Below are positions 27,474 through 36,104 of a stretch of DNA of 64,000 bases, piece by piece (the stretch's first letter is position 1; every line of letters begins with the position of its first letter). The translations under genes were made by a program, and so were the position numbers. Source of the stretch: Cloacibacterium sp047601505 (GTDB lineage Bacteria; Bacteroidota; Bacteroidia; Flavobacteriales; Weeksellaceae); NCBI RefSeq assembly GCF_047601505.1, contig NZ_JASGJD010000001.1, positions 1-64,000 of the forward strand. Reading direction: 5' to 3'. The notes under the pieces were generated by a model. The model saw nothing but the letters and a program-made list of their open reading frames with translations, did no database searches and was not told the DNA's origin.

Positions 27474-29759
27474 CTAATCATTTTCTCGCCTTTGAGCATC
27501 TAAAACGGCTACTGTAGCAAGATTCACAATTTCGTCTACACTAGACCTCATTTGTAATACATGAACTGGATGACTCAAGCCCATTAAAATAGGACCAACA
27601 ACTTGCGCCACCTTCATTCCTCTAATAATTTTATATGAAAGATTTGCACTTTCTAAACTTGGGAAAATAAAAGTATTGGCAGGAACGTCTCCTAATTTTG
27701 AAAAAGGATAATCTTGAAGATGATCTGCACTCATTGCAAAATCTGGCTGTATCTCTCCATCTACAATCATATTTGGATATTTCTGATGAAGAATTTCTAC
27801 AGCTTTTGCTACTTTTTTAGAAACCTCAGCATTTGAAGAAAAGTTTTCGTAAGCAAGCATTGCAATTCTTGGCTCTATTGCAAAAGTTTTAACGGTAAGT
27901 TCTGCCATTCTTACAATATTTGCCATTTCTTCTGAAGTAGGATTTTGATTGATAGAAGTATCTGCAAAGAAATATGGTTTTTTATCAGACAAAATCATCA
28001 TCATTGCGGCAACTCTATCTACTCCTTTCTCTTTTTCTATAATTTCTAAAACTGGTTTCAGAACCGTTCTGTAGTTTTTAGAATATCCTACAATTAAAGC
28101 ATCTGTATCACCATGTTTCAGCATTAGCGGAGCAAAATAATCTCTTTGTCTCACTAATCTTTTGGCAATATATTCATTAACACCTTTTCTGTTTCTTAGT
28201 TCCCAAAGTGTTTTTCTGTATTTTCTTCTGTTTTCTTCTTGGTCGTCATCTGCTGGATCTACAATAGGAACATCCAAATGAATATCAAATTTCTCCATTT
28301 GTTCTTTCACATATTTTTTTTCTCCTAACAAAATTGGATGCGCAATGCCTTCTTCGTAAAGAATCTGAGCCGCTTTCAAAACATTATATTCCTCGGCATT
28401 TCCAAGCACAACTCTTTTCGGATTAGAACGGGCACGGTTTTGCATCATTCTGATGAGCTTTTCGTCTCTTCCCATTCTGTCGAGCAATTGATTTTCGTAC
28501 GCCTCAAAATCTAAAATTGGTTTACCTGCAATTCCACTTTCTATTGCTGCTTTTGCCACAGCGATTGAAACTTTGGTTAAAAGCCTGTTATCAAAAGGCT
28601 TCGGAATAAAATATTCTCTTCCAAAATTTAAATTTTTAACATTGTAAGCTAGTTTCACCATTTCTGGTACAGCTTCTTTTGCTAAATCTGCAATGGCATG
28701 CACGGCAGCCAATTTCATTTCTTCGTTAATTCCAGAAGCTTGCACATCTAAAGCTCCACGGAAAATATATGGGAAACCAAGTACATTATTCACCTGATTA
28801 GGAAAATCGCTTCTTCCTGTCGCCATTAGAACATCTTCTCTCACAGAAACTGCAAGATTATAATCTATTTCTGGCGTAGGATTTGCCAATGCAAAAACCA
28901 CTGGATTTTCTGCCATAGATTGTAGCATTTCGGCAGACATTACATTTCCTTTAGAAAGCCCTACAAAAACATCAGCTCCTTTTAAAGCATCTTCTAAAGT
29001 TTCAATATCTGTATTAGCAATAAAATCTATTTTCTCTGGAGTTAAATTTTGTCTTTTATGATTGATAACGCCTTTAGAATCGCACATCAAAACATTTTCT
29101 TTCTTTAGACCAAGCGCAATATATAATTTGGTACAAGCAATTGCAGCCGCTCCTGCTCCATTCACCACCATTTTTACTTCATCTATTTTTTTACCCGAAA
29201 TTTCTAATGCATTGATAAGCGCAGCAGCCGATATAATAGCGGTACCATGCTGGTCGTCGTGCATTAAAGGAATATTAAGTTCTTCTTTTAACCTTTGTTC
29301 AATATAAAAAGCTTCTGGTGCTTTAATATCTTCCAGATTAATTCCTCCAAAAGTAGGAGCAATTCCTTTTACAATTTCTATAAATTTATCTGGGTCTTTT
29401 TCATCAATCTCAATATCAAATACATTAATATCTGCAAATATTTTAAAAAGCAAACCTTTACCTTCCATTACAGGTTTTGAAGCTTCAGCACCAATATCAC
29501 CAAGACCTAGAACTGCCGTTCCGTTTGAAATTACAGCAACTAAATTACCTTTAGAAGTATATTCGTAAACGGTTTTAGGGTCTTTTTCTATTTCTAAACA
29601 AGGTTCTGCTACACCTGGCGAATATGCCAATGATAAATCTCTTTGCGAAGAATGTGGCTTAGAAGGGATAACTTCGATTTTACCTTTTGGTTCTGTTTTA
29701 TGATAATCAAGCGCTGCTTGCCTGAATTGTTCTTGGTCTCTATGAGTTTTGTTAGACAT
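27474..29759 (-). CDS. maeB: NADP-dependent malic enzyme with C-terminal phosphotransacetylase-like domain
   Basis: A 761-residue two-part enzyme. The N-terminal malic domain (about 1-170; SLAYSPGVAEPCLEIEKDP and the KAPEAFYIEQRL/MHDDQHGTAIISAAAL stretch) and the NAD(P)-binding domain (about 170-425; VVNGAGAAAIACTKLYI) catalyse oxidative decarboxylation of malate to pyruvate. The C-terminal part (about 440-761) is related to phosphate acetyltransferase and in MaeB enzymes serves allosteric control by acetyl-CoA, not catalysis. The length is normal for this hybrid form. Probably monocistronic, with a 3' terminator shared with the acyl-CoA ligase gene. Confidence 0.95.
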   Translation of the reverse strand: MSNKTHRDQEQFRQAALDYHKTEPKGKIEVIPSKPHSSQRDLSLAYSPGVAEPCLEIEKDPKTVYEYTSKGNLVAVISNGTAVLGLGDIGAEASKPVMEGKGLLFKIFADINVFDIEIDEKDPDKFIEIVKGIAPTFGGINLEDIKAPEAFYIEQRLKEELNIPLMHDDQHGTAIISAAALINALEISGKKIDEVKMVVNGAGAAAIACTKLYIALGLKKENVLMCDSKGVINHKRQNLTPEKIDFIANTDIETLEDALKGADVFVGLSKGNVMSAEMLQSMAENPVVFALANPTPEIDYNLAVSVREDVLMATGRSDFPNQVNNVLGFPYIFRGALDVQASGINEEMKLAAVHAIADLAKEAVPEMVKLAYNVKNLNFGREYFIPKPFDNRLLTKVSIAVAKAAIESGIAGKPILDFEAYENQLLDRMGRDEKLIRMMQNRARSNPKRVVLGNAEEYNVLKAAQILYEEGIAHPILLGEKKYVKEQMEKFDIHLDVPIVDPADDDQEENRRKYRKTLWELRNRKGVNEYIAKRLVRQRDYFAPLMLKHGDTDALIVGYSKNYRTVLKPVLEIIEKEKGVDRVAAMMMILSDKKPYFFADTSINQNPTSEEMANIVRMAELTVKTFAIEPRIAMLAYENFSSNAEVSKKVAKAVEILHQKYPNMIVDGEIQPDFAMSADHLQDYPFSKLGDVPANTFIFPSLESANLSYKIIRGMKVAQVVGPILMGLSHPVHVLQMRSSVDEIVNLATVAVLDAQRREND

Positions 29760-29788
29760 AATTTTGAAAAATTATTGTTTGGGTATTT

Positions 29789-30649
29789 TTATAATTGGTT
29801 GAAAATATATTTTTTGTGAAATTCTACCAGACTTTCTATGGGTTTTTGAACGATATGACCAACCGTAAGATTTAGCTCTGCTGCTGCTGCACGAAGAACA
29901 TCCTCATAATAATAAGCAATAGAGCCAATAAAATTAATTTCGGCTTCTCTGGCTTCTTCATAAGGCAAAACTTGATATTCGAAGAAATTTTTCATCTCAT
30001 CGAAAACCATATTCTGAAAATAAGGATGTTGTTTCCTTTGAATTACAAATTTATTAAACTCTGCCAAATAAGCATTAGCACGAGGATTGTGATACATGTT
30101 TTTAATAGCATCATCAATTGTTAAATGATAAGTTTCTACAAATTCTTGATGAAGATCTTGAGGTAATTTTTTCATAAAAAACCTTCTTACCAAATGTTTA
30201 CCAATCGCGCTTCCGCTTCCTTCGTCTCCTATCAAAAAACCAAGCGAAGGAAGATCTCTTCTGACAGATTTCCCATCAAAATAACAAGAATTAGAACCTG
30301 TTCCCAAGATACAAACTATTGCAGGCTTCCCTTTATAGGCTGCATAAGCTGCCGCCGTAAGGTCTTCTTTTACAGTAACTTTTGCGTAAGGAAAAACTTT
30401 TTGCAATTGTGTTTCTACAAGCAAAGCATTCTCTGCAGTTCCGCATCCGGAACCGTAAAAATAAACGTAATCTAATTGGTTTTTGATTAAGAACAAGTGC
30501 GGATTTTTTTCTATCTCTTGAGGAATTAAATCAGCACTTATAATATTGGGATTAAAACCTACACTTTCGGTTTTCTGGGAAACTTTCCCTGTATTTTCTA
30601 GGATTACCCAATCACATTTAGTAGAGCCTCCATCAACAATTGCAATCAT
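29789..30649 (-). CDS. BadF/BadG/BcrA-type ATPase, N-acetylglucosamine-kinase-like
   Basis: A 286-residue ASKHA-fold protein. The phosphate-1 loop IVDGGSTKCDWVI (about 4-16), the phosphate-2 stretch CILGTGSNSCYF and the GFLIGDEGSGSAIG motif are those of the GlcNAc-kinase-like branch. This branch phosphorylates amino sugars, often from recycled cell wall; in Bacteroidota the substrate is rarely proven. It lies 30 bp upstream of maeB on the same strand, possibly co-transcribed. Confidence 0.82.
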   Translation of the reverse strand: MIAIVDGGSTKCDWVILENTGKVSQKTESVGFNPNIISADLIPQEIEKNPHLFLIKNQLDYVYFYGSGCGTAENALLVETQLQKVFPYAKVTVKEDLTAAAYAAYKGKPAIVCILGTGSNSCYFDGKSVRRDLPSLGFLIGDEGSGSAIGKHLVRRFFMKKLPQDLHQEFVETYHLTIDDAIKNMYHNPRANAYLAEFNKFVIQRKQHPYFQNMVFDEMKNFFEYQVLPYEEAREAEINFIGSIAYYYEDVLRAAAAELNLTVGHIVQKPIESLVEFHKKYIFNQL

Positions 30650-30693
30650 ACCTTTAAAATGTTTAGTCTGCTAAAATATGAAATTTAGATTAA

Positions 30694-30948
30694 TTACTCT
30701 ACCGTTTCTTCATCTTTTAGGCTAAGCCAGTTATCTATTTCGTCTTCTAAAATATTAGTTTGCAACTGTAATGCGAATATAAAATCATCTGGAACCGCAT
30801 CTCTACTGCCTGTTTCTATATCCCAAATTTCGTCTGAAAGATTTTCAAATTCAGTATAAATTCTTTTAAAGCGAGGACTTTTTTCCTCCAAATTTTTTAT
30901 TTTATCTTGTTGGAATTGGAACTTCCTATAAGATCTTGGTGTTTTCAT
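30694..30948 (-). CDS. Small acidic protein of unknown function
   Basis: Starting from the internal ATG at 30948 (MKTPRSYRK) the protein has 84 residues; an ATG at 30996 would give 100, but a promoter-like TTG / CATTTG pair overlaps that longer start. The sequence is charged, with a basic N-terminus and acidic C-terminus (FALQLQTNILEDEIDNWLSLKDEE), mostly helical, and without a signal or membrane segment. I do not recognise the family. It lies 44 bp upstream of the BadF-type gene and is divergent from gtrA. The frame is clean and bounded by real neighbours, so it is likely a true gene. Confidence 0.6.
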   Translation of the reverse strand: MKTPRSYRKFQFQQDKIKNLEEKSPRFKRIYTEFENLSDEIWDIETGSRDAVPDDFIFALQLQTNILEDEIDNWLSLKDEETVE

Positions 30949-31126
30949 TTTTACATTTTTTTGGTGTTTTTTAAGTATTTTTACAAATGGCACCATGGTG
31001 TCTCAAGACAAAAAAACACTTTCATATCTCTATGAAAATGAGTTTTTTCTTTGCTCTTCTATTAATATTTTGTGTAAACTAAATTATATAATTTTTCTAT
31101 ACAAAAAAATTTTTTATTAGTTTTTA

Positions 31127-31155
31127 TTGAATTTTAACATTTAATTTTAAATTTG
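31127..31155 (+). promoter_or_regulatory. Promoter of the gtrA-plsC operon
   Basis: TTG (31127-31129), 18 bases, then TAAATTTG (31148-31155), an exact TAnnTTTG box. The start of transcription falls about 10 bp before the ATG at 31171. This rules out the TTG at 31153 as start codon, since it lies inside the -7 box. Confidence 0.7.
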
Positions 31156-31170
31156 TATGTTAATAATTTT

Positions 31171-31629
31171 ATGAGACAACTTTTAATAAAGCAGAAGCAG
31201 GTTATATTTTTTATTATAGCTGGCGGATTGAGTGCCATTGTTGAGATTGGCAGTTTTAAGCTTTTTAGCGTATCAATTCCTAATATCTTTATTTCTGAAA
31301 AAGATTTTCATGGAATTCACTTCCCATTAAGTAATATTTTTTCTACATGCTGTGGAATTATTTTCAATTATTTCCTGAGCATTTGGTTTGTTTTTGAGAG
31401 AGGAAAGCATTCTAAGAGAAAAGAATTTGCTTATTTTATGTTCATCTCTTTTCTTTCTACTATTTTGAGCTTAACTTTTTTCCAAATTTTCTTTAGATTT
31501 GCTTTCAAAGAAAATATAGATTTAATCATTTATACCATAAGCCCAGAAGTGATAAGTAAAATTTCTGCAATTATTTTGGTTTCCATCCTCAATTATTCTG
31601 TAAAGAAGAATCTAATTTTTAATGGATAA
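31171..31629 (+). CDS. GtrA-like membrane protein
   Basis: A 152-residue protein from the ATG at 31171, with four membrane segments (about 12-30, 50-70, 85-105 and 125-145). The pattern FFIIAGGLSAIVEIGSFKL at the start and FNYFLSIWFVF in the second segment are typical of the GtrA/DPMS family, which is thought to flip lipid-linked sugars or help glycosyltransferases. It is followed 3 bp later by a lysophosphatidate acyltransferase gene, so both may serve envelope lipids. No glycosyltransferase is adjacent. Confidence 0.82.
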   Translation: MRQLLIKQKQVIFFIIAGGLSAIVEIGSFKLFSVSIPNIFISEKDFHGIHFPLSNIFSTCCGIIFNYFLSIWFVFERGKHSKRKEFAYFMFISFLSTILSLTFFQIFFRFAFKENIDLIIYTISPEVISKISAIILVSILNYSVKKNLIFNG

Positions 31630-31632
31630 ATA

Positions 31633-32355
31633 ATGGTAAAGGTTCTTAACTATTTGTGGCGCGGATGGATGATTATGATTGCAGGCATCCTATTGATTTT
31701 ATTTTTCATTCCTGTTTATCTGCTTTCCATTAGAAAAGAACATTATAAATATGCTTATTTTTTTGTGAGAATGTGGTGTATTTGCATTTTTTACGGAATG
31801 GGATTTCGATATGAATTAAAAAAACTTACCGAGAAAAAAATCTCCAAAGACCAGCAATATGTAATTATTGCTAATCATACTTCTCTAATGGACATTATGC
31901 TCCCTGTAATTCTGTTCCCAGACCATCCTATATGTTTTGTTGGAAAAAAAGAATTGGTAAAAATCCCTATCTTCGGTACAATTTATAAGAGAATCTGCGT
32001 TATGGTAGATAGAAGTTCGGCAAGAAGCAGAGCTTTAGTTTATAAAAAATGTGCAGAAAGAATGGCTGAAGGAGACAGTATTGTAATTTTCCCAGAAGGA
32101 GGTGTACCAGATGACACTTCTGTATTATTAGATAATTTTAAAGATGGAGCTTTTATACTTTCCAGAGAGCACAATTTCCCTATTGCAGTTTTTACTTTTG
32201 TTGGATTAAAAGAGATGTTTCCGTTTGATAACGGACAAGGACATCCTGGAAAAGTTAGAATTTTTATGAATGACATCATAGAACCAACAAAAAACATACA
32301 AGAATTAAAACAAGTTTCACATAATCTTATTAAATTTACGCTCGAAAATAATTAA
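31633..32355 (+). CDS. plsC: 1-acyl-sn-glycerol-3-phosphate acyltransferase (PlsC family)
   Basis: A 240-residue inner-membrane enzyme with an N-terminal hydrophobic region (about 11-35) and the acyltransferase motifs NHTSLMD (HX4D, H82 and D87) and FPEGGVPDD (about 152-160). It would transfer an acyl chain to lysophosphatidic acid in phospholipid synthesis. Some members of this family acylate ornithine or other lipids, so the exact acceptor is not certain. Starts 3 bp after gtrA. Confidence 0.88.
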   Translation: MVKVLNYLWRGWMIMIAGILLILFFIPVYLLSIRKEHYKYAYFFVRMWCICIFYGMGFRYELKKLTEKKISKDQQYVIIANHTSLMDIMLPVILFPDHPICFVGKKELVKIPIFGTIYKRICVMVDRSSARSRALVYKKCAERMAEGDSIVIFPEGGVPDDTSVLLDNFKDGAFILSREHNFPIAVFTFVGLKEMFPFDNGQGHPGKVRIFMNDIIEPTKNIQELKQVSHNLIKFTLENN

Positions 32356-32425
32356 AAACATTATTATATCATTTTGAGAAAATAATAATACATTTGCTTA
32401 CTAAACAAATTAAAAACAAATAAAT

Positions 32426-33700
32426 ATGAGCACTAACGAGAGACAACAAAGCTATGCTTTGCCGATTGCAATGATGTTTGCACTCTTTTTTATGGTTGCC
32501 TTTGTAACAGGTTTGCCAAGCCCAATGGGGGTTATTGTAGCAAATCAGTTTGGAGCTTCTAATTTTGAATCCCAATTAGGATTTTTAGGGAATTTTATCG
32601 CCTATGCATTTATGGGAATTCCTGCTGGTATAATGTTGAAAAAGTTGGGTTATAAAGTAACCGCTTTAATCGCAATAGCAGTAGGTTTTGTAGGTGTTGG
32701 TGTACAATTTCTTTCTGGGCAAGTAGGTGTATTTGCCGTATATTTAATAGGTGCATTTATCTCTGGCTTTTCTATGTGTATGCTTAATACAGTGGTAAAC
32801 CCAATGCTAAATACACTAGGTGGAGGCGGAAACTCTGGAAATAAATTACTTCAATTCGGAGGTTCTTTAAATTCTATCGGAGCTACTATTACACCAATGC
32901 TAGTAGGCTACTTAATGGGAGCTGAAACTGGTAGAACAATTGAAAAAGCAAACCCTGCATTATTTTTAGCAATGGGAATTTTCGCTTTAGCATTTATAGT
33001 TTTATCTTTCGTTAACATCCCTGAGCCACACAAAGAAACAGCAGAACAACGCAATGTGAAACACTCTCACAGCCCACTTTCTTTCCGTCACTTTATTTTC
33101 GGAGCACTTGCAATCTTCATTTATGTAGGTGTAGAAATTGGTATCCCAAGTACTGCAAACCTATTTATGACTGCAAAAACAACTGCAGAAAATCCAGGAT
33201 TAGGAATTGATGCAACAATTGCAGGGAGTATTGTAGGTATTTACTGGCTTCTAATGCTTGTTGGTCGTTTAGTAGGAGGAGTTTTAGGTTCTAAAATTTC
33301 AAGTAAAACAATGCTTATTACAGTATCTACTTTTGGTTTAATCTTTATTACATTGGCTATTTTAGTCCCAACTACAATTACCGCTACTATTCCTTTTGTA
33401 GATGTAGAAGTTCCTCTTAGTATTATATTATTTGTACTTTGCGGTCTTTGTACTTCAATTATGTGGGGAGGAATTTTTAACCTTGCTGTTGAAGGATTAG
33501 GAAAATATACAGCTGCTGCATCTGGTATCTTCATGGTAATGGTTTGTGGTGGAGGAATCGTTCCACTTATCCAAGGTTGGGTTTCAGATAACTTCGGTTA
33601 CATCAATAGTTATTGGGTAATGTTTGCATGTCTTGCTTATATGCTTTGGTATGCTCTTGTAGGTTGTAAAAATGTAAATACAAACATAAAAGTAGATTAA
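32426..33700 (+). CDS. MFS sugar transporter of the FHS (fucose/glucose/galactose) type
   Basis: A 424-residue protein with about 12 membrane segments. The pattern FFMVAFVTGLPSPMGVIVANQFGAS in segment 1 and LNTVVNPMLNTLGGGGNSGNKLLQFGGSLNSIGATI around 120-155 follow the FucP/GluP family. It lies 5 bp upstream of a ROK sugar kinase, so the pair most likely imports and phosphorylates a hexose, probably glucose. This fits glucose released by the PUL 7 kb away, though the two loci are separate transcription units. Confidence 0.88.
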   Translation: MSTNERQQSYALPIAMMFALFFMVAFVTGLPSPMGVIVANQFGASNFESQLGFLGNFIAYAFMGIPAGIMLKKLGYKVTALIAIAVGFVGVGVQFLSGQVGVFAVYLIGAFISGFSMCMLNTVVNPMLNTLGGGGNSGNKLLQFGGSLNSIGATITPMLVGYLMGAETGRTIEKANPALFLAMGIFALAFIVLSFVNIPEPHKETAEQRNVKHSHSPLSFRHFIFGALAIFIYVGVEIGIPSTANLFMTAKTTAENPGLGIDATIAGSIVGIYWLLMLVGRLVGGVLGSKISSKTMLITVSTFGLIFITLAILVPTTITATIPFVDVEVPLSIILFVLCGLCTSIMWGGIFNLAVEGLGKYTAAASGIFMVMVCGGGIVPLIQGWVSDNFGYINSYWVMFACLAYMLWYALVGCKNVNTNIKVD

Positions 33701-33705
33701 TCATT

Positions 33706-34659
33706 ATGAAAGAAAAATATGCAATTGGTATAGACGTAGGTGGTACTAATACTAAATTTGGAGTTGTAAACAGAAAAGGAGAAATTTTAATTCAAGACAG
33801 AATTAAAACCAATGAAAAAGAAAATGTAGAAGGTTTTATTGACGTTTTAGCAGAAAAACTTCAACCTATGATAGACCAATTTGGCGGACCTGAAGCTTTT
33901 GTTGGAATTGGAATGGGAGCTCCTAATGCTAATTACTATCAAGGCACAATAGAATATGCTGCAAATCTAAAATGGAAAGGCATTATCCCAATGGCTGAAA
34001 TTTTAGAAGAAAAATTCAAAATTCCTGCAAAATTAACCAACGACGCCAATGCTGCTGCAGTAGGAGAAATGCAATATGGAGTTGCTAAAGGCATGAAAAA
34101 CTTCATCACAATTACTCTTGGAACTGGTGTAGGTAGTGGAATTATCATTGATGGCAAAATCGTTTTAGGACACAATGGATTTGCTGGTGAACTTGGTCAC
34201 GTAATCGTTAGAAATGGCGGAAGACCTCACAAAGGAACCGGTCTTAACGGTTCTTTAGAAGCTTATGCTTCTGCAACAGGTGTAAGAGATACTGCAATTG
34301 AATTTTTACAAGCTAACCCAGACGCTCAAAGCTTACTTTCTAGCTTCACTATTGATGAGCTAACAAGTGAAACCGTTTTCAAATGTGCTGAGCAAGGTGA
34401 TAAATTAGCGAACGAAATTTTCGAATTTACCGGACAAGTATTAGGGGAAGCTCTTGCTACTTTTGTTCTTTTCTCTGCTCCAGAAGCAATCGTTCTTTTT
34501 GGAGGATTAACAAAAGCTGGAGACTTAATTATGAAACCAACAAGACAAGCCATGGAAGACAATTTATTGCAAGTTTTCAAAAATCAAGTGAAAATTATTT
34601 TCAGTGATTTAAAAGAAGCTGACGCTGCGATTCTTGGCGCAAGTGCTTTGGTATGGTAA
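33706..34659 (+). CDS. ROK-family sugar kinase (probable glucokinase), cysteine-less
   Basis: A 317-residue kinase with the ATP-phosphate motif IDVGGTNTKFGVV (about 9-21), the sugar-contact TNDANAAAVGE (111-121), GTGVGSGIIIDG (139-150) and GELGHV with zinc-ligand-type H165. The usual CxCGxxGCxE zinc motif is missing: residues 168-186 read VRNGGRPHKGTGLNGSLEA, so all three cysteines are replaced while the following Leu-Glu is kept. The nearby MFS gene suggests glucose as substrate. It ends 7 bp inside the start of the DUF3810 gene. Family sure, zinc dependence doubtful. Confidence 0.88.
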   Translation: MKEKYAIGIDVGGTNTKFGVVNRKGEILIQDRIKTNEKENVEGFIDVLAEKLQPMIDQFGGPEAFVGIGMGAPNANYYQGTIEYAANLKWKGIIPMAEILEEKFKIPAKLTNDANAAAVGEMQYGVAKGMKNFITITLGTGVGSGIIIDGKIVLGHNGFAGELGHVIVRNGGRPHKGTGLNGSLEAYASATGVRDTAIEFLQANPDAQSLLSSFTIDELTSETVFKCAEQGDKLANEIFEFTGQVLGEALATFVLFSAPEAIVLFGGLTKAGDLIMKPTRQAMEDNLLQVFKNQVKIIFSDLKEADAAILGASALVW

Positions 34660-35705
34660 GTTTTAGAACTTTAAAAAATAAAAATAGATTTTGGGCAGGC
34701 TTATTGTTTGCCCAATTTCTTTTGTTTTATATTCTATCAAAAACGCAATTTGGAGTAAACCTATTCAGTAATCTTTTTGAAACAAAAAAATATTTCCATC
34801 AAAAATTATTTTCAAATTTCAACTTTTCAATCGGAGATTTAATCTACATTTTTCTTTTTCTATATTTATCATTTTGCATTTATAAATTATTCAACAAAAA
34901 CGATAGAAAAAAATATTTTATCAAAATTTTAAAAACGTTAAACTTCTTCTACTTTATTTATCAAATATCATGGGGAATGCTCTATTTCCAAACTCCATTA
35001 ATTGATAAATTACCCGCAAAACAAATTTCTGACATAGAAATTAAGAAAAATGCTTTAGAGTACATAAAAAAATGCAATGAAAGCAGAAAACAAGTAAAAG
35101 AAGACAAAAATGGAGTTTTTATCATTACAAATATTGAAGAAACTAAAATTTCTGTGCTCAATGCTCAACAAAAAATTCCAAAAGAATTTTCAAACAAAAA
35201 AAACACTTACATTCAGAATTTCAAACCAACTTTATTTGGTAAATACTTCAGTTATACAGGCATTTTGGGATACTACAACCCTTTTACATCAGAAGCTCAA
35301 TACAATGCCAATTTACCATCTTCTCACCTTCCTTTCACCCTCGCTCACGAAAGCGCTCATCAATTAGGTTTTGCTAGAGAGCAAGAAGCTAATTTTATTG
35401 CCTATTTAATCTGTAAAAATTCAGACGATACCAATCTTATTTACAGCTCAAACTTATACGTAGCAAGAAGTCTGCTAAATTCATTAATAGAAAAAGACCC
35501 AAAATTTGTAGAGCAGGCAAAATTAAAATTTTCTAAAGATGTAAAAAAAGACTTAGAAAACAATAAAAATTTTATTAAAGAACATCAGAGTTGGATAGAT
35601 GACGCATTCTATTTTACTAATGATTTATTTTTAAAATCGAACAGACAAAAAGGAAGCGTTACTTACAGTTATTTTCTAGAATTACTACTCAGATACGAAA
35701 ATTAA
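34653..35705 (+). CDS. DUF3810 membrane protein with HExxH metalloprotease-like motif
   Basis: A 350-residue protein with three hydrophobic segments near the N-terminus (about 12-30, 62-80 and 97-112) and a large domain that carries HESAHQLGF (232-240) followed by E245 in REQEANF. HExxH with a downstream glutamate is the zinc-site pattern of gluzincin-like proteases, and this is the DUF3810 family of Bacteroidota. No proven activity is known to me. The ATG overlaps the ROK gene's end by 7 bp, implying translational coupling. Confidence 0.82.
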   Translation: MVSFRTLKNKNRFWAGLLFAQFLLFYILSKTQFGVNLFSNLFETKKYFHQKLFSNFNFSIGDLIYIFLFLYLSFCIYKLFNKNDRKKYFIKILKTLNFFYFIYQISWGMLYFQTPLIDKLPAKQISDIEIKKNALEYIKKCNESRKQVKEDKNGVFIITNIEETKISVLNAQQKIPKEFSNKKNTYIQNFKPTLFGKYFSYTGILGYYNPFTSEAQYNANLPSSHLPFTLAHESAHQLGFAREQEANFIAYLICKNSDDTNLIYSSNLYVARSLLNSLIEKDPKFVEQAKLKFSKDVKKDLENNKNFIKEHQSWIDDAFYFTNDLFLKSNRQKGSVTYSYFLELLLRYEN

Positions 35706-35718
35706 TCGTTTGTTTAAA

Positions 35719-35808
35719 TACAAAAGAATCACATCTTACGACGTGATTCTAAAAACACAAATGATGAAAAAAAATTTATTGCCTTAAGAGCAGGTGCTCT
35801 TTGAAAGC
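35719..35808 (-). ncRNA. Candidate small non-coding RNA of about 90 nt
   Basis: A full promoter at 35813-35843 faces left and a strong terminator hairpin follows at 35725-35750, with no open frame between. The transcript would begin near 35808, fold a 6-bp hairpin AAGAGC-ACCT-GCTCTT (35786-35801) near its 5' end, pass an A/T-rich single-stranded region and end at the terminator. It sits in the gap between DUF3810 and tRNA-Met and runs towards the 3' end of DUF3810. I do not recognise a known RNA family. Confidence 0.5.
35725..35750 (-). terminator. Terminator of the candidate small RNA, GUAA tetraloop
   Basis: Minus-strand 11-bp stem AGAATCACGTC / GATGTGATTCT with one G-U pair and a GTAA (GNRA-type) loop, followed by TTTGTATTT. 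On the plus strand the G-U becomes an A-C mismatch and no T run follows, so it works only leftward. Confidence 0.75.
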
Positions 35809-35812
35809 GGTG

Positions 35813-35843
35813 TAAAAGTACAGTAATATTATTAATTTACAAA
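35813..35843 (-). promoter_or_regulatory. Promoter of the candidate small RNA
   Basis: Minus-strand TTTG (35840-35843), exactly 19 bases, then TACTTTTA (35813-35820), seven of eight positions of the TAnnTTTG box. Confidence 0.6.
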
Positions 35844-35955
35844 ATATTTACTTACTTTTTTTGTCATTTTTTTACTAATATATATCATAGATTGATTATA
35901 TAATTAGTTATTAACACTTTATGATATAACTCTATAAAAAACCAGTAATAAAACG

Positions 35956-35985
35956 AAAAAAGACAGCAATAATGCTGTCTTTTTT
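35956..35985 (-). terminator. Terminator of tRNA-Met
   Basis: Minus-strand 13-bp inverted repeat AAAAAAGACAGCA / TGCTGTCTTTTTT with a TTAT loop, starting directly after the tRNA 3' end. Confidence 0.9.
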
Positions 35986-35986
35986 G

Positions 35987-36060
35987 TAGCGAAGACGGGA
36001 TTTGAACCCGTGACCTTTGGGTTATGAATCCAACGCTCTAACCACCTGAGCTACCTCGCC
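35987..36060 (-). tRNA. tRNA-Met (CAT anticodon)
   Basis: A 74-nt cloverleaf on the minus strand from GGCGAGG to the discriminator A. The D arm has GCTCAGGTGGTTAGAGC, the anticodon loop is TTCATAA, and the T arm is ACGGG-TTCAAAT-CCCGT. The acceptor stem pairs fully (two G-U) so it is not the initiator, which lacks a 1-72 pair. A lysidine-modified Ile tRNA also has CAT and cannot be fully excluded. The anticodon stem closes with an A31-C39 mismatch. CCA is not encoded. Confidence 0.93.
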
Positions 36061-36073
36061 GTTTTTTGTGGTG

Positions 36074-36104
36074 CAAATATATGAATATTTTTAATTCCTG
36101 CAAA
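36074..36104 (-). promoter_or_regulatory. tRNA-Met promoter
   Basis: Minus-strand TTTG (36101-36104), 19 bases, then TATATTTG (36074-36081): a perfect Bacteroidota promoter, 14 bp upstream of the mature tRNA. Confidence 0.85.
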
